The notes under the pieces: model-generated
What the model was told of the DNA's origin: nothing
The model's input: the letters and a program-made list of their open reading frames with translations, nothing else
The model's database searches: none
Assembly (NCBI RefSeq): GCF_016545825.1
Contig: NC_052614.1
Location: 44,953,212 to 45,017,211, forward strand
Length of the DNA stretch: 64,000 bases
DNA from: Eucalyptus grandis
Taxonomy: Eukaryota > Streptophyta > Magnoliopsida > Myrtales > Myrtaceae
Direction of reading: 5' to 3'
Part shown: piece by piece, positions 1 through 11,774 of the stretch
How positions within the stretch are numbered: the stretch's first letter is position 1
Layout of the letters: each line of letters begins with the position of its first letter
Program-made: the position numbers and the translations under genes

Positions 1-1000
1 AGAGAAGAAGATGGTGAAGAAAATGAAGAAGCATGAGGGAAATTGGAAGCAAAGGAGGAGGAGGAAGGATCGGCAGAGAGTAGGGGAAAGGCGTGAGAGA
101 AAGAAAGAAGAGAGAGAAGAGAAAAGAAGGGATTTTCAAGATTTTCCCCAAAAGAAATCATGATTTCCCCTCACCAACTTCCCTAAGACCTTCATAACCT
201 AGTATTTTGTCCCCTTATTTCTTTTTGTCTTTAATTTCTTAAAAACCAAGCTTTTGGCCAAAATTCACAACTTTGCCACTAGGCCTAGCTCCCTTTCCAA
301 CTTCCAATTTTTGTCTGATAACTCTTTTTTTGAAAATTTCAAATTTATCGATAATTCGACAGATAATGAGGTGATGTCCAATAAGTTAGTCTTGAAATCC
401 TCGAAAGTTCGATACCCAAAATCAAATTAAATTTCGTGGTTAAAATCAATCGAGTGCGTCTTTAGTACGACCTAAATTATCATGTGACTTTTAGGTGTTT
501 TCACGTGGTTGACCCGTGTTCAGTAATTTTCGATCCACGTTTGTGCATCTTCGAATCATAAATGACCCACAATTGTCATGTGATCACGAGGGTTCAGTTA
601 CATACCCTAAGTACAAAATCAATAAGAAATTGGTTTATCGTCATTCAAGACGAGTATCGTAATTGTGCGGAATCACTCACGAACCGACTATGCACTTCTG
701 TTAAATTGATTTATGTCCATTCGCTAATTGACTTATAATAGCGTAGAATTGACCATTGTCAATCCTTATGGTCGAGAGCAGTCCATCCCTAATTGAATTA
801 TTCAGTCTTTTGCATTTTAATCATTTATGGACTCACCTAATAGATTAGTTAACTCATGAATAATCAGTTCAGATTAAATTAACCATTGGTGTATCGATGA
901 AATAACTATTTCATATATTTCAAAAATGGGCCAAATTTCAACATATCACAAATAGTCTTAAACAAATGGTTAATTCATTTAGAATACACTCAAATAAACT
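1..1000. other. AT-rich intergenic DNA, no gene seen
   Basis: The first 150 bases are a purine-rich GA/AAG tract on the plus strand. The rest is AT-rich non-coding DNA with no open frame of note. The stretch at about 360-800 has the look of decayed LTR sequence, but I could not find a matching second copy or clear ends, so this is only an impression. Confidence 0.4.
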
Positions 1001-1073
1001 CCTTTCTAAGGCCTTTGTAGAAATACCAGCTAACTGATTTTTAGATTCAACACATTGGATATTGACATCACCA

Positions 1074-3240
1074 TTATGCACATGATTGTGAATGAAATTG
1101 ATGCATGATTTCGATGTGCTTAGCTTTAGAATGGGGAATTGGATTATTTGTTAAATTGATGGTATTGGTATTGTCACACTTGATTTTGACACTGGAATTT
1201 GCAACTTCAAAATCACTTGGTTGTTGCTTCATCCAAAGTATATGTGCATAACAACTTCCAAGAACTACATACTCTACTTCAGCTGTAGAGAGTGCAATAG
1301 TTTTATGCTTTTTGGAGTACTGGGAAACTAACATGCAAACCATTAATTGACACGTTCTTGAAGTACTTCTTCTATCACTACGACAACCAACAAAATTAAT
1401 GTTAGAATATCCAATAAGTACGAAATCTAAACCTTGGAATTGGTGCCAATAAATTTAATAATTCTTTTTACAGCATTAGGATGAGATTATTTGGGATTTA
1501 ATTGGAATCTAGCATATATGCATATATTGAGGGGTATACCATGTCTCAAAGCAGTAATATTAATAAAGAACCTATCATGCTTTTACAAATATTTTCATCT
1601 ATTGATTTATTATTCTCATCTTTGTCAAGCTTTGATTAGTGTGACATTGGTGTTTTGATTCTCTTGCGGTTCTCCACTCCATACTTCTTCACAAGTTCTT
1701 TCATGAAATTCTCTTGGCAAATGAAGGTTCCTTCTTTGGTTTGCTTCACTTGATACTAAGGAAGAAATTTAATTCACCCATCATGCTCATCTCGAACTCT
1801 ATATGCATATTCTAAAAAAAATCTTTACATAAACGTTAGTTAGAAGAACCAAATATAATATTATCCACATAAATTTGGACTAAAAGAATATATCTACCTT
1901 CTTTTTTAATAAAAAAGAGTAGTATTAACTTTACCTTTTAAAAACCTTTCTCAATCAGGTAATTGCTAAGATGCTTGTACCAAGCATGAGATACTTGCTT
2001 GAGACCATACAACGCTTTCTTCAATTTGAAGACATGATCGGGTTTTTTGGGATCTTCAAATCTTTGGGGTTGTTTTAATACACTTATTCTTTTATATAAC
2101 CATTTAGTAACGCACTCTTGGCATCCATCTAAAATAGTTTAAAGTCACAATAACAAGCATAAGCAAGAAGTAGCAAATGGCTTCTAACCTGACCACGGGT
2201 GCATAGGTTTTGTCATAGTTGACTCATTCTTCTTGTGAGTATCCGTTGGCCACCGGTCTTGCTTTATTTCTAGTCACTTTGCCATTCTCATCTAATTGTT
2301 TCCGAAAACTCATTTGGTTCCAATAACTGGATGATGCCTAGGTCTTGGTATAAATTCCTATACTTCACTTGCTTTAAACTGGTATAGTTCTTCCTCGCAT
2401 TGCTACTTTCCAACTTTCATCTAAGAGTGCTCCATCAATTTTGATAGTTCATTTGTGATGATTTATTCTATACTGGTTGCTTCAACTTTTTCTTCCCTTT
2501 CAATTTTCTTCCTTTTTTGTCCATTTTTCTGAATTTCATTACCATTAGGGCTAGCTCTTCATCAACTGAATCATTGATGTTAGATTTCAAAACTATTGGT
2601 TTCTTACCTTTGGAATTACTTTCATCATTATTGCCCTCGACTTCATAGGACATGAGGATTCCAATGAGTTCATCAAGTGAAAGAGGCATTATTCTTTGTG
2701 TTTCTCAAATGGAAGTCTTGATGTTGTTCCAATCCTTTGAGAGTGCTTGAAGAATCTTATTCACTTTATCTTCTAAAGATAATGGTCTTCCTTGATATGC
2801 GAGCCCATTGATGATATCAGTGAACCTATTAGACATGTTTAATGACAGATATGACTTCATGTTGAATGATTCATATTTGACAAGATGAATGTTCATTTTA
2901 GTTTCCTTTACTCTGTCAATTCCATTAAAGGTGACTTGCAATTTGTCCCATATCTCTTTAGTTCTTTCCCTTGAAGAAATGCAATTACATTGAGTAGGAG
3001 ATAGAGCAGAGTAAAGACTAGAAATTTTTGGCATCCAATGCTTCTCTTTTTGCGAGCTCTGTTTGATTGATTATAGTAGCTGGAGTTATGTTTTCATTGG
3101 ACTCTACTGCATTTGAAGCTATAGGAGTGGTAGCTGAGTCTGATGTTGGATTAATCTCATTTCATACAACATCCCACATCAAGAGATCCATGGATCTAAT
3201 GAAGGCTTTCATCTTGTTTTTTTCCAATAGGGCTCAAATT
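1074..3240 (-). mobile_element. Degenerate Ty1/copia retrotransposon, gag and RT-RNase H remnants
   Basis: Read on the minus strand, the segment near 3240-2700 matches a copia gag (UBN2-type) protein: it has the typical EIWDKLQVTF and VKETKMNIH-like segments. The part at 2689-2468 continues gag. The part at about 2350-1900 is a decayed reverse transcriptase, and 1343-1074 is RNase H (STAEVEYV, CDN and KHIEI motifs). The protease, zinc knuckle and most of the integrase are not visible, so an internal deletion is likely. Many stops and frame changes break the frame. No LTRs were recognised. It abuts another copia fragment of opposite orientation at about 3230. Confidence 0.8.
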
Positions 3241-5407
3241 TAGAGGGAGGACAACTATCAAGACTTTTCTACCAAATTTGAGCCCGCTCTTGTCCCTATA
3301 GTGGTTGGCAGCACATAAAATAACCCCAAAAATCAGGAGGTTGAAATTGGGGCTGTTGTAGAAAATCACCAAGGGGATGGGACTGTTACCGAAAGTCAGG
3401 AGGCTGGGGTTATTAGGCACTCATCGTCAGAATCAAGTGTGTTAGTGCCTGGTGAAAATTTTGAAGCTGCAAGTGAAGAGTTGATAATGAGACTTTGACA
3501 GTAGAGGTTCTCACACCTATTCCTGTTCACAAGTCAACTCATATCCTTAAACCTTCAACCCGTTTTCAAGATTTTTCTACCTTTCATACAATTCAGCACC
3601 TCATTTAGAATTTTGTTGGATATGACAAAGTGTCTTACAATTATTTGAGTTTTATGTCTGCCATTGAAGAACAATAGGAGCCCAAGAGTTTTGAGGAAGC
3701 AAATAAGAAAAGTGTGTGGATTAAAGCCATGAAAGATGAGATTGAGGTGCTGAATTGAAACTAGACTTGGGAGTTGGTGTAGTTGCCAAAAGAAAAAAGA
3801 CTGGGATGTAGTTGGATCTATAAGATCAAATATAATAGTGATGGCAAGGTCGAGAGGTACAAAGATAGGCTTGTCGCCAAGGGTTACACCCAAATCTACG
3901 GCATAGACTATAAAGAAACATTTGCTCTAGTGGTTAAGATGAACACAATGTGAGTACTTATGTCTATATTAGTAAATCATCAGTGGCCTCTGTTCCAAAT
4001 GGATGTGAAGAATGTCTTTCTACATGGAGACTTGGAAGAAGAAGTCTACATGAATTTACCACCTGGGCATTCGTTACAGGGTAAGGATGGAACTGTCTAT
4101 AAAGTGAAGAATGCTCTTTATGGCCTTAAATAGTCACCCAGAGCTTGGTATGGCAAGCTTAGTACATCACTTATCAAATTCGGGTTCAAGAGAGGTGCTT
4201 CGGATTCCTCTATGTTCACTAAGTCAAATGACTAGGGTATTGCTATTATTCTTGTGTACGGTGATGATTTGGTCATTACAAGTAGTAGTAACCAACCTAG
4301 AATTGAAGCACTCGAGCATCATTTGAGCAAGGAATTTGATATCAAAGACCTTGGCAATTTGCGTTATTTTTTGGGCATTGAATTGGCACACTCTCGCAAA
4401 GGACTGTTTTTATCCCAAAGAAAGTATGTTCTTGATTTATTAAAAGAGACTGGTAAGTTCGAAATAAAACCTGCAAGTGTCCCTATGGAGTATAACAGCA
4501 AGTTTTTTTCTAATAGTGTACCGCTGCAGGATGTTGGTCAGTTTCGACGGTTAGTAGGATGCTTGATTTACTTAACTATCACTAGACCTGATATTGCATA
4601 TGTTATTGGTTATGTAAGCCAATTTATGCATAATCCCACTATAGGTCACATGAGATTGGTGGATCATCTCCTACGATATTTGAAAGCTTCACCAGGGAGG
4701 GGAATCTTGATGAAGAACAATGGTTACACAGATATAGTGGGTTAAACAAATCTAGATTGGGCTGGAAGTCTGGTGGATAGAAAATCCACAACTGGTTTCT
4801 ATACATTTGTTGGTGGTAATATTGTCACTTGGAAGAGCAAAACACAAACGGTCGTTGCATGTTCAAGTGCAAAAGCCAAGTATCACATCATGGCCACCAC
4901 TACTAGTGAAATTGTGTGGCTACGTCTTTTACTTCAGGAATTGGTATGTAAGCCTACAGCTACGCCTACAAAGCTATTTTGTGATAATCAAGCTACAACT
5001 CACATTGCTTCGAATCCAATTTTTCATGAGAGAACCAAACACATTGAAGTAGATCGTCACTTTGTGAGAGAGAAGATTCAGGATAAAACAATTGAGACTC
5101 CGTACATTCGTAGTGAGTTCAATGTGTAGATGTCTTCACCAAAGGATTGTCAAAAGGGTTTTTCCAAATTGTGGTGGACAAGTTGACCTCCAACGAACTC
5201 TTCGCCCCAAGTTGAGGGAGAGTGTTGGTGAGATTCTTGTTTCATATTCTTCAAAAGGAGATATTATTGCTATTGTATTATTCTTGTTTATTATTTATGG
5301 TGTTTCCTTGTAAATGGTTGCATGTTGCCTTGCTGTAAGCAACCGTATGCTGTATATATGATGAATAATGGCAGACCTAGAAATACTTGTATGAACCGGA
5401 GTCTACA
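3220..5407 (+). mobile_element. Degenerate Ty1/copia retrotransposon, 3' half (RT-RNase H plus 3' LTR)
   Basis: The plus strand carries the integrase-RT linker, then reverse transcriptase from about 3690 (WIKAMKDEIEVL, LVAKGYTQ, QMDVKNVFLHGDLEEEVYM), the catalytic box as YGDD at about 4257, and RNase H at 4773-5129 (RKSTTGFYTFVGGN, CDNQAT, KHIEVDRHFVREK). Stops interrupt it, for example at 4131 and 4743. The 5' half, including gag, protease and integrase core, is missing. A polypurine tract (AAGTTGAGGGAGAG) lies directly before a short candidate LTR. It is a dead copy. Confidence 0.88.
5223..5407 (+). repeat. Candidate 3' LTR of the copia fragment
   Basis: This 185-bp stretch starts with TGTTGG immediately after a copia-type polypurine tract and ends with CTACA, as copia LTRs do. 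The other LTR is absent from the window, so the right boundary rests only on the TG...CA rule and the position after RNase H. Confidence 0.5.
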
Positions 5408-6060
5408 TTGATCAGGTTTATGGATTTCCTACGTGCATGATATATGGGATTTATATGATCATTAGTTAAAATGAATCTGATTTATATGGACCTTAGCCCA
5501 AATAGATATTTTCATCATTTCAATAGTTGCAGCAATAACGTACTCTTTTCAATTGATTCACGTAAAAAGAAAAGTGAATAAACTCTTGGAGTTGCCTAGT
5601 GGCCGGGCAATTTGATAACACATTGCAGCGATATATGGCATTCATCTTTCGCTTTCCCACGCACGCGGCTTTTATGGTCAAGTGACCTAACTGTAAGGTT
5701 CAATCTCGTTGTTAAGACTTATCTCAATTAATCTAAGCCGTCCATTTATTAACTTGCTGATACAGTTGCCCATTATTCTTTGTAAAACTTACTTATACTT
5801 TAGTAACATATACACTTTACAGTAAATAGTCCTCTTTCGTGGTAAGATATTTCATGTGTAGTAAAAACACATATTCATAGTCACATATAATATTTAGTGA
5901 CTGTCTCTTTTTCACGAGTGTAATATTGACAAAAATTAACCAACCAAACCAAATATTGGTTAGTTAATGCACTAAGAAACTCCAAAAGCAAAATAAATAA
6001 AATCAAATCAAACAAGTCGTTTGAAAAAATTATAATTATAATTTTAAATTTAAAAATAAA
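5408..6060. other. Intergenic DNA, nothing recognised
   Basis: AT-rich sequence with no coding frame and no terminal repeats that I could pair. Confidence 0.4.
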
Positions 6061-6117
6061 ATATTATTATTATTATTATTATTATTATTTGAAGAAGAAG
6101 AAGAAGAAGAAGAAGAA
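6061..6117. repeat. Compound microsatellite (ATT)n-(GAA)n
   Basis: About ten ATT units run directly into about nine GAA units, then unique sequence resumes. Confidence 0.9.
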
Positions 6118-6416
6118 AGGTGGTGGGCAGTGGCACGACATCTCTCCCTATGTCCACTTTTTTTTTTTTGTTTTTCCTATTTACATAATCTAGTATTAAT
6201 AATAAACATATTATCTAATTAAAGAATTATCTAAGTATATTTAATTGAAATGAAGAAGTTTACTAAGAATAAATATGGTTTACTACGCATGAAAATGGTT
6301 TATTACTGATGGTTCTTTATGATTTGAAATTACTTATAAAAAATTGAGAAGATTTACCATGAACTAGTAAAGTTCACCATCAACATCTAATTTTAACCGA
6401 CAAATTGGTTCTTATT

Positions 6417-7158
6417 AGGGTGAGCATCGGTCGAGGGTTAATCGTGGACCAACCCTAGACCGGCCCAACCTGGCAAGTCCTAGTCCGATTCTTAAGGGGA
6501 CTAGGTCGGTCCAATCCGAACTAACTCTATCATAATATATATTATGTATTATATATCTAATATATGTTTTTGTCTATTCTAAATTCTAGCACCTCCTTAT
6601 CTATTCACTTCATAGTTCAATTTATTGTGTAAATTAAAAAGTAGAAAGAAACCCAATCATAATTCAACAAAAAAGAAGAAACCTTTTTCACTAGCCTCAA
6701 CCTCACTCGCTCGCCATGGCCTTGCTCACCTGCTCGCCTTGCTCGCCACTCACCTTGTCGCTCACCTTTGTTACTCACCTTGCCACTCCCCTCACTTGTT
6801 TGTTTTAATGGTTTGTTGTTTTTAGCAAGTGTAAATTTATGTTGGTATCTTATATTATATTTATATTTGATATGTACTGGTGTTCATAGTTTGGTTTATC
6901 GATGTCGCATTGCTGATGAACATATAATTTGAAAGAATATGTTTGTTCTTCTAAGGAATATAAAAAATGAAACAAAAAAATAATTGGCCGATTCTGGGTT
7001 GACCCTGGAACCAGACTTGACCCATAGGGTTGATCTGATCCTCAGTCTTAGGCTCAACAGGTTGGTCCTCGGTTCGAAAATTTGACGACTAACACTATGC
7101 AGGTTGGTCCCTAGGTTAGATGCTGGACCAGCCTAACCCAAACCATGATCACCCCTAG
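6417..7158. mobile_element. Non-autonomous hAT-like TIR transposon
   Basis: The left end AGGGTGAGCATCGGT and the right end, read in reverse (AGGGGTGATCATGGTT), are imperfect terminal inverted repeats. The flanks are identical: GTTCTTATTA occurs just before and just after, so an 8-bp duplication TTCTTATT (up to 10 bp of identity) marks the insertion. Subterminal regions carry inverted versions of CCAACCTG/CAGGTTGG-type motifs (around 6450-6520 and 7050-7140). The inside has no transposase; the open frame at 6625-6825 is low complexity. The GGGTGAGCA end and 8-bp duplication fit hAT-type elements. Confidence 0.72.
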
Positions 7159-7288
7159 TTCTTATTACTCTTAATGAAAGTATGTATCATAAAATAGATG
7201 AAGTTATTGATAATAACTATATATGATGAGACGTGCGATTTTATTTTCCTTTTAAAATATAAAGATTTACTAAAAATGATGTATACTT

Positions 7289-7440
7289 ACCACCGCCCTC
7301 GCAGCGCAGTTGGCTCGGGCTCTCTTCCCTCATGAAGGGGAGAAGTTCGAATCCCAGAGGCAGCATCATTAGGGATTCTTACCTGAGTACTGTGGTGGTG
7401 GGTCCTACTTACGGGGTTCTTGGGTTACCAAAAAAAAAAA
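7289..7440 (+). mobile_element. tRNA-derived SINE with 13-17 bp target-site duplication
   Basis: It begins ACCACCGCCCTCGC and carries a polymerase III A-box-like GCGCAGTTGGC and a clear B box GTTCGAATCCC at the usual spacing for a tRNA-like head. It then runs through a tRNA-unrelated body and ends in a run of A. The duplication AAAATGATGTATACTT-like sequence flanks it (7276-7288 and 7441-7453 identical over at least 13 bases). The intact duplication suggests a fairly recent insertion. Confidence 0.85.
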
Positions 7441-7453
7441 ATGATGTATACTT

Positions 7454-8627
7454 TGTTTTTTATGAAATCATTTTACTACAAATTAGATTTTGAGCCGGTC
7501 CCTAAAATATATGATCTCACCCTGTGGTGACGTCGCCTGGCCAACACACATTGTGATGACCGAGACCAACGCACGGCACTATTCTTTAATTTATTCATTA
7601 TCAGGCCTGTTATAGTAGTAATGCCGAAGAAAGCGAAACTATCTAATGAGTTCTAAATTTATCGTACGAATATTAATTCAATTCAAAAAATTTTAATTTT
7701 GCAATATAATCTTAAACTTTTGTGCGGATTTTCAATATAATAATTTCGATCATTTTTTATTGAAAATTACTGACGTGGCAGGATGGTCAACAATGAGTGA
7801 ACCAGCGCGCACGCGCACACACAGATACATTTGATATTTTTCATTAAATATAGTTTCTCACATAATTTTTCATTTTATACACATACCAATATATAAAGTA
7901 AAGCAGTGCTCCAATGTTATAAACTACAGGTGCAGAATAGACAAAAATATAAAACGGATTCGTAATATGTTTCATAGTGTAAAACCATTTATATTAATAA
8001 CACTCGTGAGGTTGAGTCACGTGGCATCACTACATAAGAGCTTTATTATTTTAAAACTGTATCACATAAAAAAGGATATTATGCTTGTTGTGCATCTAGA
8101 AGAGACAATATATATATGCCTAGACGGCTTAATTTGATTGGCTCATGAGTCATGAGATAGATGGACTAACAAATTCATTCCACTTGTCAACAAAAAGAAT
8201 GCCATCTTATCATATGTCTCAAAAATCAATTGGGGCATACACAACCCTTCTATGATCCTCTACATCTACAACAAATAAACCGAATGATCATCACTAATCT
8301 TTTCCCTTCCCTCCTTAAATTGAAAACACCCCAGAACCTTATTAAAGACCACCAAGGTGGAGTGAAATATTTCCACTAGCACCGTCGTAATTACGCAGAG
8401 GTGCATTCTAATTCAACCTAGGTATGACTCTTTGGTCACCCTTTGGTGCTTGTGGAGATGTTTGTTTTCACCGATGATCGAACTGATAAAAGTTTTGAAT
8501 GACTCAGTTTTTTTTCCGGCACTCTTCTCCGGCGGAGGGTCGGTTGCTTCGTATGCACAGAAAAAAAATTACCTAGTATCATGATTAGAGCGTGCCTCTT
8601 CCCGAGATGAGAGTAATCTCCCTCCCT
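7454..8627. other. Intergenic DNA downstream of the AP2 gene
   Basis: AT-rich, without a coding frame. The last few hundred bases before 8628 should contain the 3' UTR and polyadenylation region of the minus-strand AP2 gene, but no single signal stands out. Confidence 0.4.
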
Positions 8628-9045
8628 TTATGCGTCGAACTCACATTGAAAACTCGGCGGAACGTACGTGTTGAGCTCGCGGAAGATAATGTCATCTCCG
8701 TCGCCACCGAAGTTGTTGGAATCTTGATGACACTCGAAGTAGGTCTGAACATCAGCAGGGAAGCTGCGTTTCAAGGCCTCAGTGGACTCCTCCTGCGGTG
8801 TCGCCGATGCCGCATCGTCAGCCCGAGACGCCATCTCCATCATCTCCCTGAATTTCGACGACTGAAGCAAAAGCCCTAGGGCTGACGTGGCGCTCCGAGG
8901 CTGAGCTTGGATGGCTTCTTGATTAGAATCTGATGTTTGGGGTTTCTGGGAATAGCTAAGGCCGAACCCATCACTAAGGTTTGAGGTTAAGACGTCGGTG
9001 TTATTATTGTTGGTATTGGGTTGAGTAATGCCACTGGCAGCAGCG

Positions 9046-9076
<31 letters not shown>

Positions 9077-11774
9077 GGTTAGGTTTTAGCCATTTGATGT
9101 AACGACTGAGGTCAAAGTTTGTGACCGCGTTGAGTCCTCGGTACTCTATGGCCGCCATATCATATGCAACGGCAGCTTCTTCTTGCGTGGCTGCAAAATC
9201 AATGTTACATGGCTCAACATAGGCTCTTGAGAACAAGTTGCCATAGCAAAGCAAAAACAAACATAGCCAAAAAGAAAATATGATCGAAAGAAGCAATTTC
9301 AAAAGGATATTTAGCTACCTCTATTTTGCACGATGTGATCACACGACACATCTAATCAAGTATCTCCATCTTAAATATTTATACCTTCTTATTTTCTCAT
9401 GTATGGTAAATAAAAATACTTAGGATATCATCAAAAAGGTAATTGTCTCGATTCAATTATTCGGTCTTACTTATCATTACTTATTAATTAAAATCAATTA
9501 ATTTACTAGTCCTTTAGGCTAGAGGGAGTATGTGCATCCTAACAATTAGTTCTTTAACCATAGTGCACCAAATAGAGGTACCATTTCACCTAATAAATTT
9601 TGTCCTGCCGATGGTTGCGGGACTTCCATATAAAAAAATGAGGCATTGCTGGCTTGGCTTAATTTTTCTAAATTTTCCAATATATTATTCCATATTTTTA
9701 TACCATTCACTAGAAGTGAGCAACAGGTTTGATTAAATCCGAGAACAGGACCAAATTGGCTTGGGCCAACAAGTTCAAGGCCGATTCTAAAGAAAATAGT
9801 TCGCTTTCTAGTTCCACAAACCTAAAACCGACCTACCGATTCTAAGGCTAGAACCACAGATTCTACTCAGGAATGCCAAACATATAGATTCTTCTATTTT
9901 CAATTTTCACCACACAAAAGAAAGAATCTATACGTTTGGCATTTGTGTCCTGGACATAACAAAAGCCAATTTAACATCAATCTTAGACAAGTGTGAAAGG
10001 AAGTATGGATGAAGAGCATAAGAGTAGTGTAATTAAGTTGCCCGTCTTATGTAGGACTTTTCTTCTAAATTTTTTAAGAGGTATCTCAATTTTAGATTCT
10101 GAAAAGAATAGGTCGCAAAGTCGCTAGATATTATCAATTGAAGTTGAGAGTTCGACAAGCAACGTTGTCTTGAAGAAAAATGCCATTTGACTAACATGTT
10201 ATTCACAAATTAGATGATCCACGTATTATTCTCACTAATTAAATGACAAGATGATTAGAGAGGATCTTTCGCGATATTTCACTTCGGATCTATAAGTTCT
10301 TTTCTTGATAATATCCAAATTGATGATGATCAAGAAGAAGGAATTTACCATATGTCCCAAGATAAAGATATTTGTTTCCGAAGACTCTCCCAATGCGAGC
10401 TTCCCATCTTCCATTGTGATGATGCCTAAATTAAACAAAGAATAAAAAAGATAACAGGGTTGTCTCCAAATCTACCATACTTTACATAACCACAATATTA
10501 TGATTTTGTAATGATTACTATAAATAAATAAAAATATATATGTGAATCATGGGAAAAACATAAGCACCTTGCAACGCCTCTATATTTCGAAACTCCCCGA
10601 GAAAACCCACTGCTTTTCCTGCATGACATAATCAACACCAAATTATTCAACTGTATGACGTCACCCCCGTCGTCTACATTTAAATTCCCTAGATCAAGGT
10701 TGGATCAAATGAATCAAGTCGGCCGTGCTATGCTACGTTAGATGATGGCCTCACCTTCTTAATGATCCGATGTACTCTTCTCTTGACTGTCCCTCCATTT
10801 CTACTAGCTCCGTTTCGTATGTCGATACCTACATTGGAAGAATAATATTTCTTAATTGTCGAATTTTATCATAACCATGTTGAGTATAATCTTCATTGTG
10901 ACCGAAAAAAAAAAATAATAATAATAATAATAACAGAAAATAACGACGACGACGGCATAGTTACCGGAAAATTGAGAATGGTGTCTCTCCCCCAGTATTT
11001 GAGCGCTGCCAAGTCGTAAGCGTGCGCGGCTGCTTCTTCGTCGTCGTAAGCGCCTAAGAAAACACGAGAGAAGTTAGAATGAATGGTTTTCATCAGAGAG
11101 CCAAAATTAATGAAGGAGAATGTTAAGAAGAGAAAAGCAAGAATAATTAAAAAATTAATAATTAAGGACTAACTGATAAAACGTCATCTTCAATGGGAAT
11201 CAAACATTAGTGGGGGATCAATCAAGTAAGGCACTTACCAAGATACACTGAAGTGATTGAGCAAGATCCCACGCAAATCACCAACATTTGCAGATACCCA
11301 GATGGCAAAAGAGAAGAACCCATCATCAGCTATTGATATATCACCAAAAACACAATTTTTAGATCTCATCATCGATATACATCTATTCAGTTCGCGAACC
11401 TTGCCGTCCCTTCTTGTTCTGCGATACGTTCCAGCAATTCTTGTCCCACAGGTGCGCCTCATATCGGCCGGTCCACCGGTGCCTGAATAAGTTAACAACA
11501 AGAACAAGCCAGACCAGATCATTCATCGAAGCTAAAGTCGAATTCAAGCACGAGAAGCGAGATAGAAGGCAGCAGCTGACAATGACCTTGTGACTCCTCG
11601 GTATATCGAGCTACGTTGAGGAGGAGAGTCTCTCGGCACGGTCCTCCGAGTCCGCTTCACCTTGGCCACGCCACCACTGACAACACTGGTCACGGCACTG
11701 CCGTTGTTACCGCCCTTGTTGCTTTCGCTCGCAGCAGCGACATCTCTCCGGCTTTGCTGCGATAACTTCACCAT
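8628..11774 (-). CDS. AP2-like transcription factor, WRI1/WRI3/WRI4 group (two AP2 domains)
   Basis: A nuclear transcription factor with two AP2 DNA-binding domains. This group controls fatty-acid, wax or cutin gene expression and stress responses in Arabidopsis. Minus-strand coding exons: 11774-11587, 11482-11400, 11247-11239, 11053-10965, 10828-10755, 10618-10568, 10425-10349 and 9190-8628. All introns are GT-AG, and the exons sum to 1134 nt, giving 377 aa without a break. A basic stretch KVKRTRR (about 38-44) may be a nuclear signal. AP2 domain 1 covers about 55-122 ([31 protein letters not shown]). Domain 2 covers about 158-217 ([34 protein letters not shown]). A SYIGSLRR-like linker joins them. 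The C-terminal part has a poly-Ala run and an [18 protein letters not shown] segment typical of the WRI3/WRI4 side; the exact orthologue is not settled. The start is the Met opening MVKLSQQS; an upstream in-frame Met (11870) adds an implausible hydrophobic leader. Confidence 0.93.
9039..9073 (-). repeat. GCC/GGC trinucleotide run coding poly-Ala in the last AP2 exon
   Basis: The run of GGC units on the plus strand reads as a stretch of 13 or more alanines just after the second AP2 domain (after IKWLKPNPD). It is a likely site of length variation between alleles. Confidence 0.9.
9872..9943. repeat. Hairpin-forming inverted repeat (MITE-like) in AP2 intron 7
   Basis: The arm AATGCCAAACATATAGATTC at 9872 pairs with its near-perfect reverse complement ending at 9943 (one mismatch in 22 bp), around a loop of about 28 bases. 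The outer flanks also keep partial pairing (CAGGA on both sides). It sits in the intron between exons 7 and 8. The structure fits a very short foldback MITE. Confidence 0.7.
11239..11247 (-). other. 9-nt microexon of the AP2 gene (encodes VYL)
   Basis: On the minus strand the exon is TGTATCTTG between acceptor CTTCAG and donor GTAAGT. It joins the last G of exon 2 and the GC of exon 4 to give Val-Tyr-Leu-Gly, restoring the RQVYLGAYDDE sequence found in all members of the family. A 9-bp VYL exon is a known feature of WRI1-type genes. Without it the protein would lose three residues of AP2 domain 1. Confidence 0.93.

Noticed and set aside
6625..6825. 66-codon frame with CLAHLL-type repeats
   Set aside because: It comes from a CTCGCC-type short repeat inside the hAT-like element; low complexity, no function implied.
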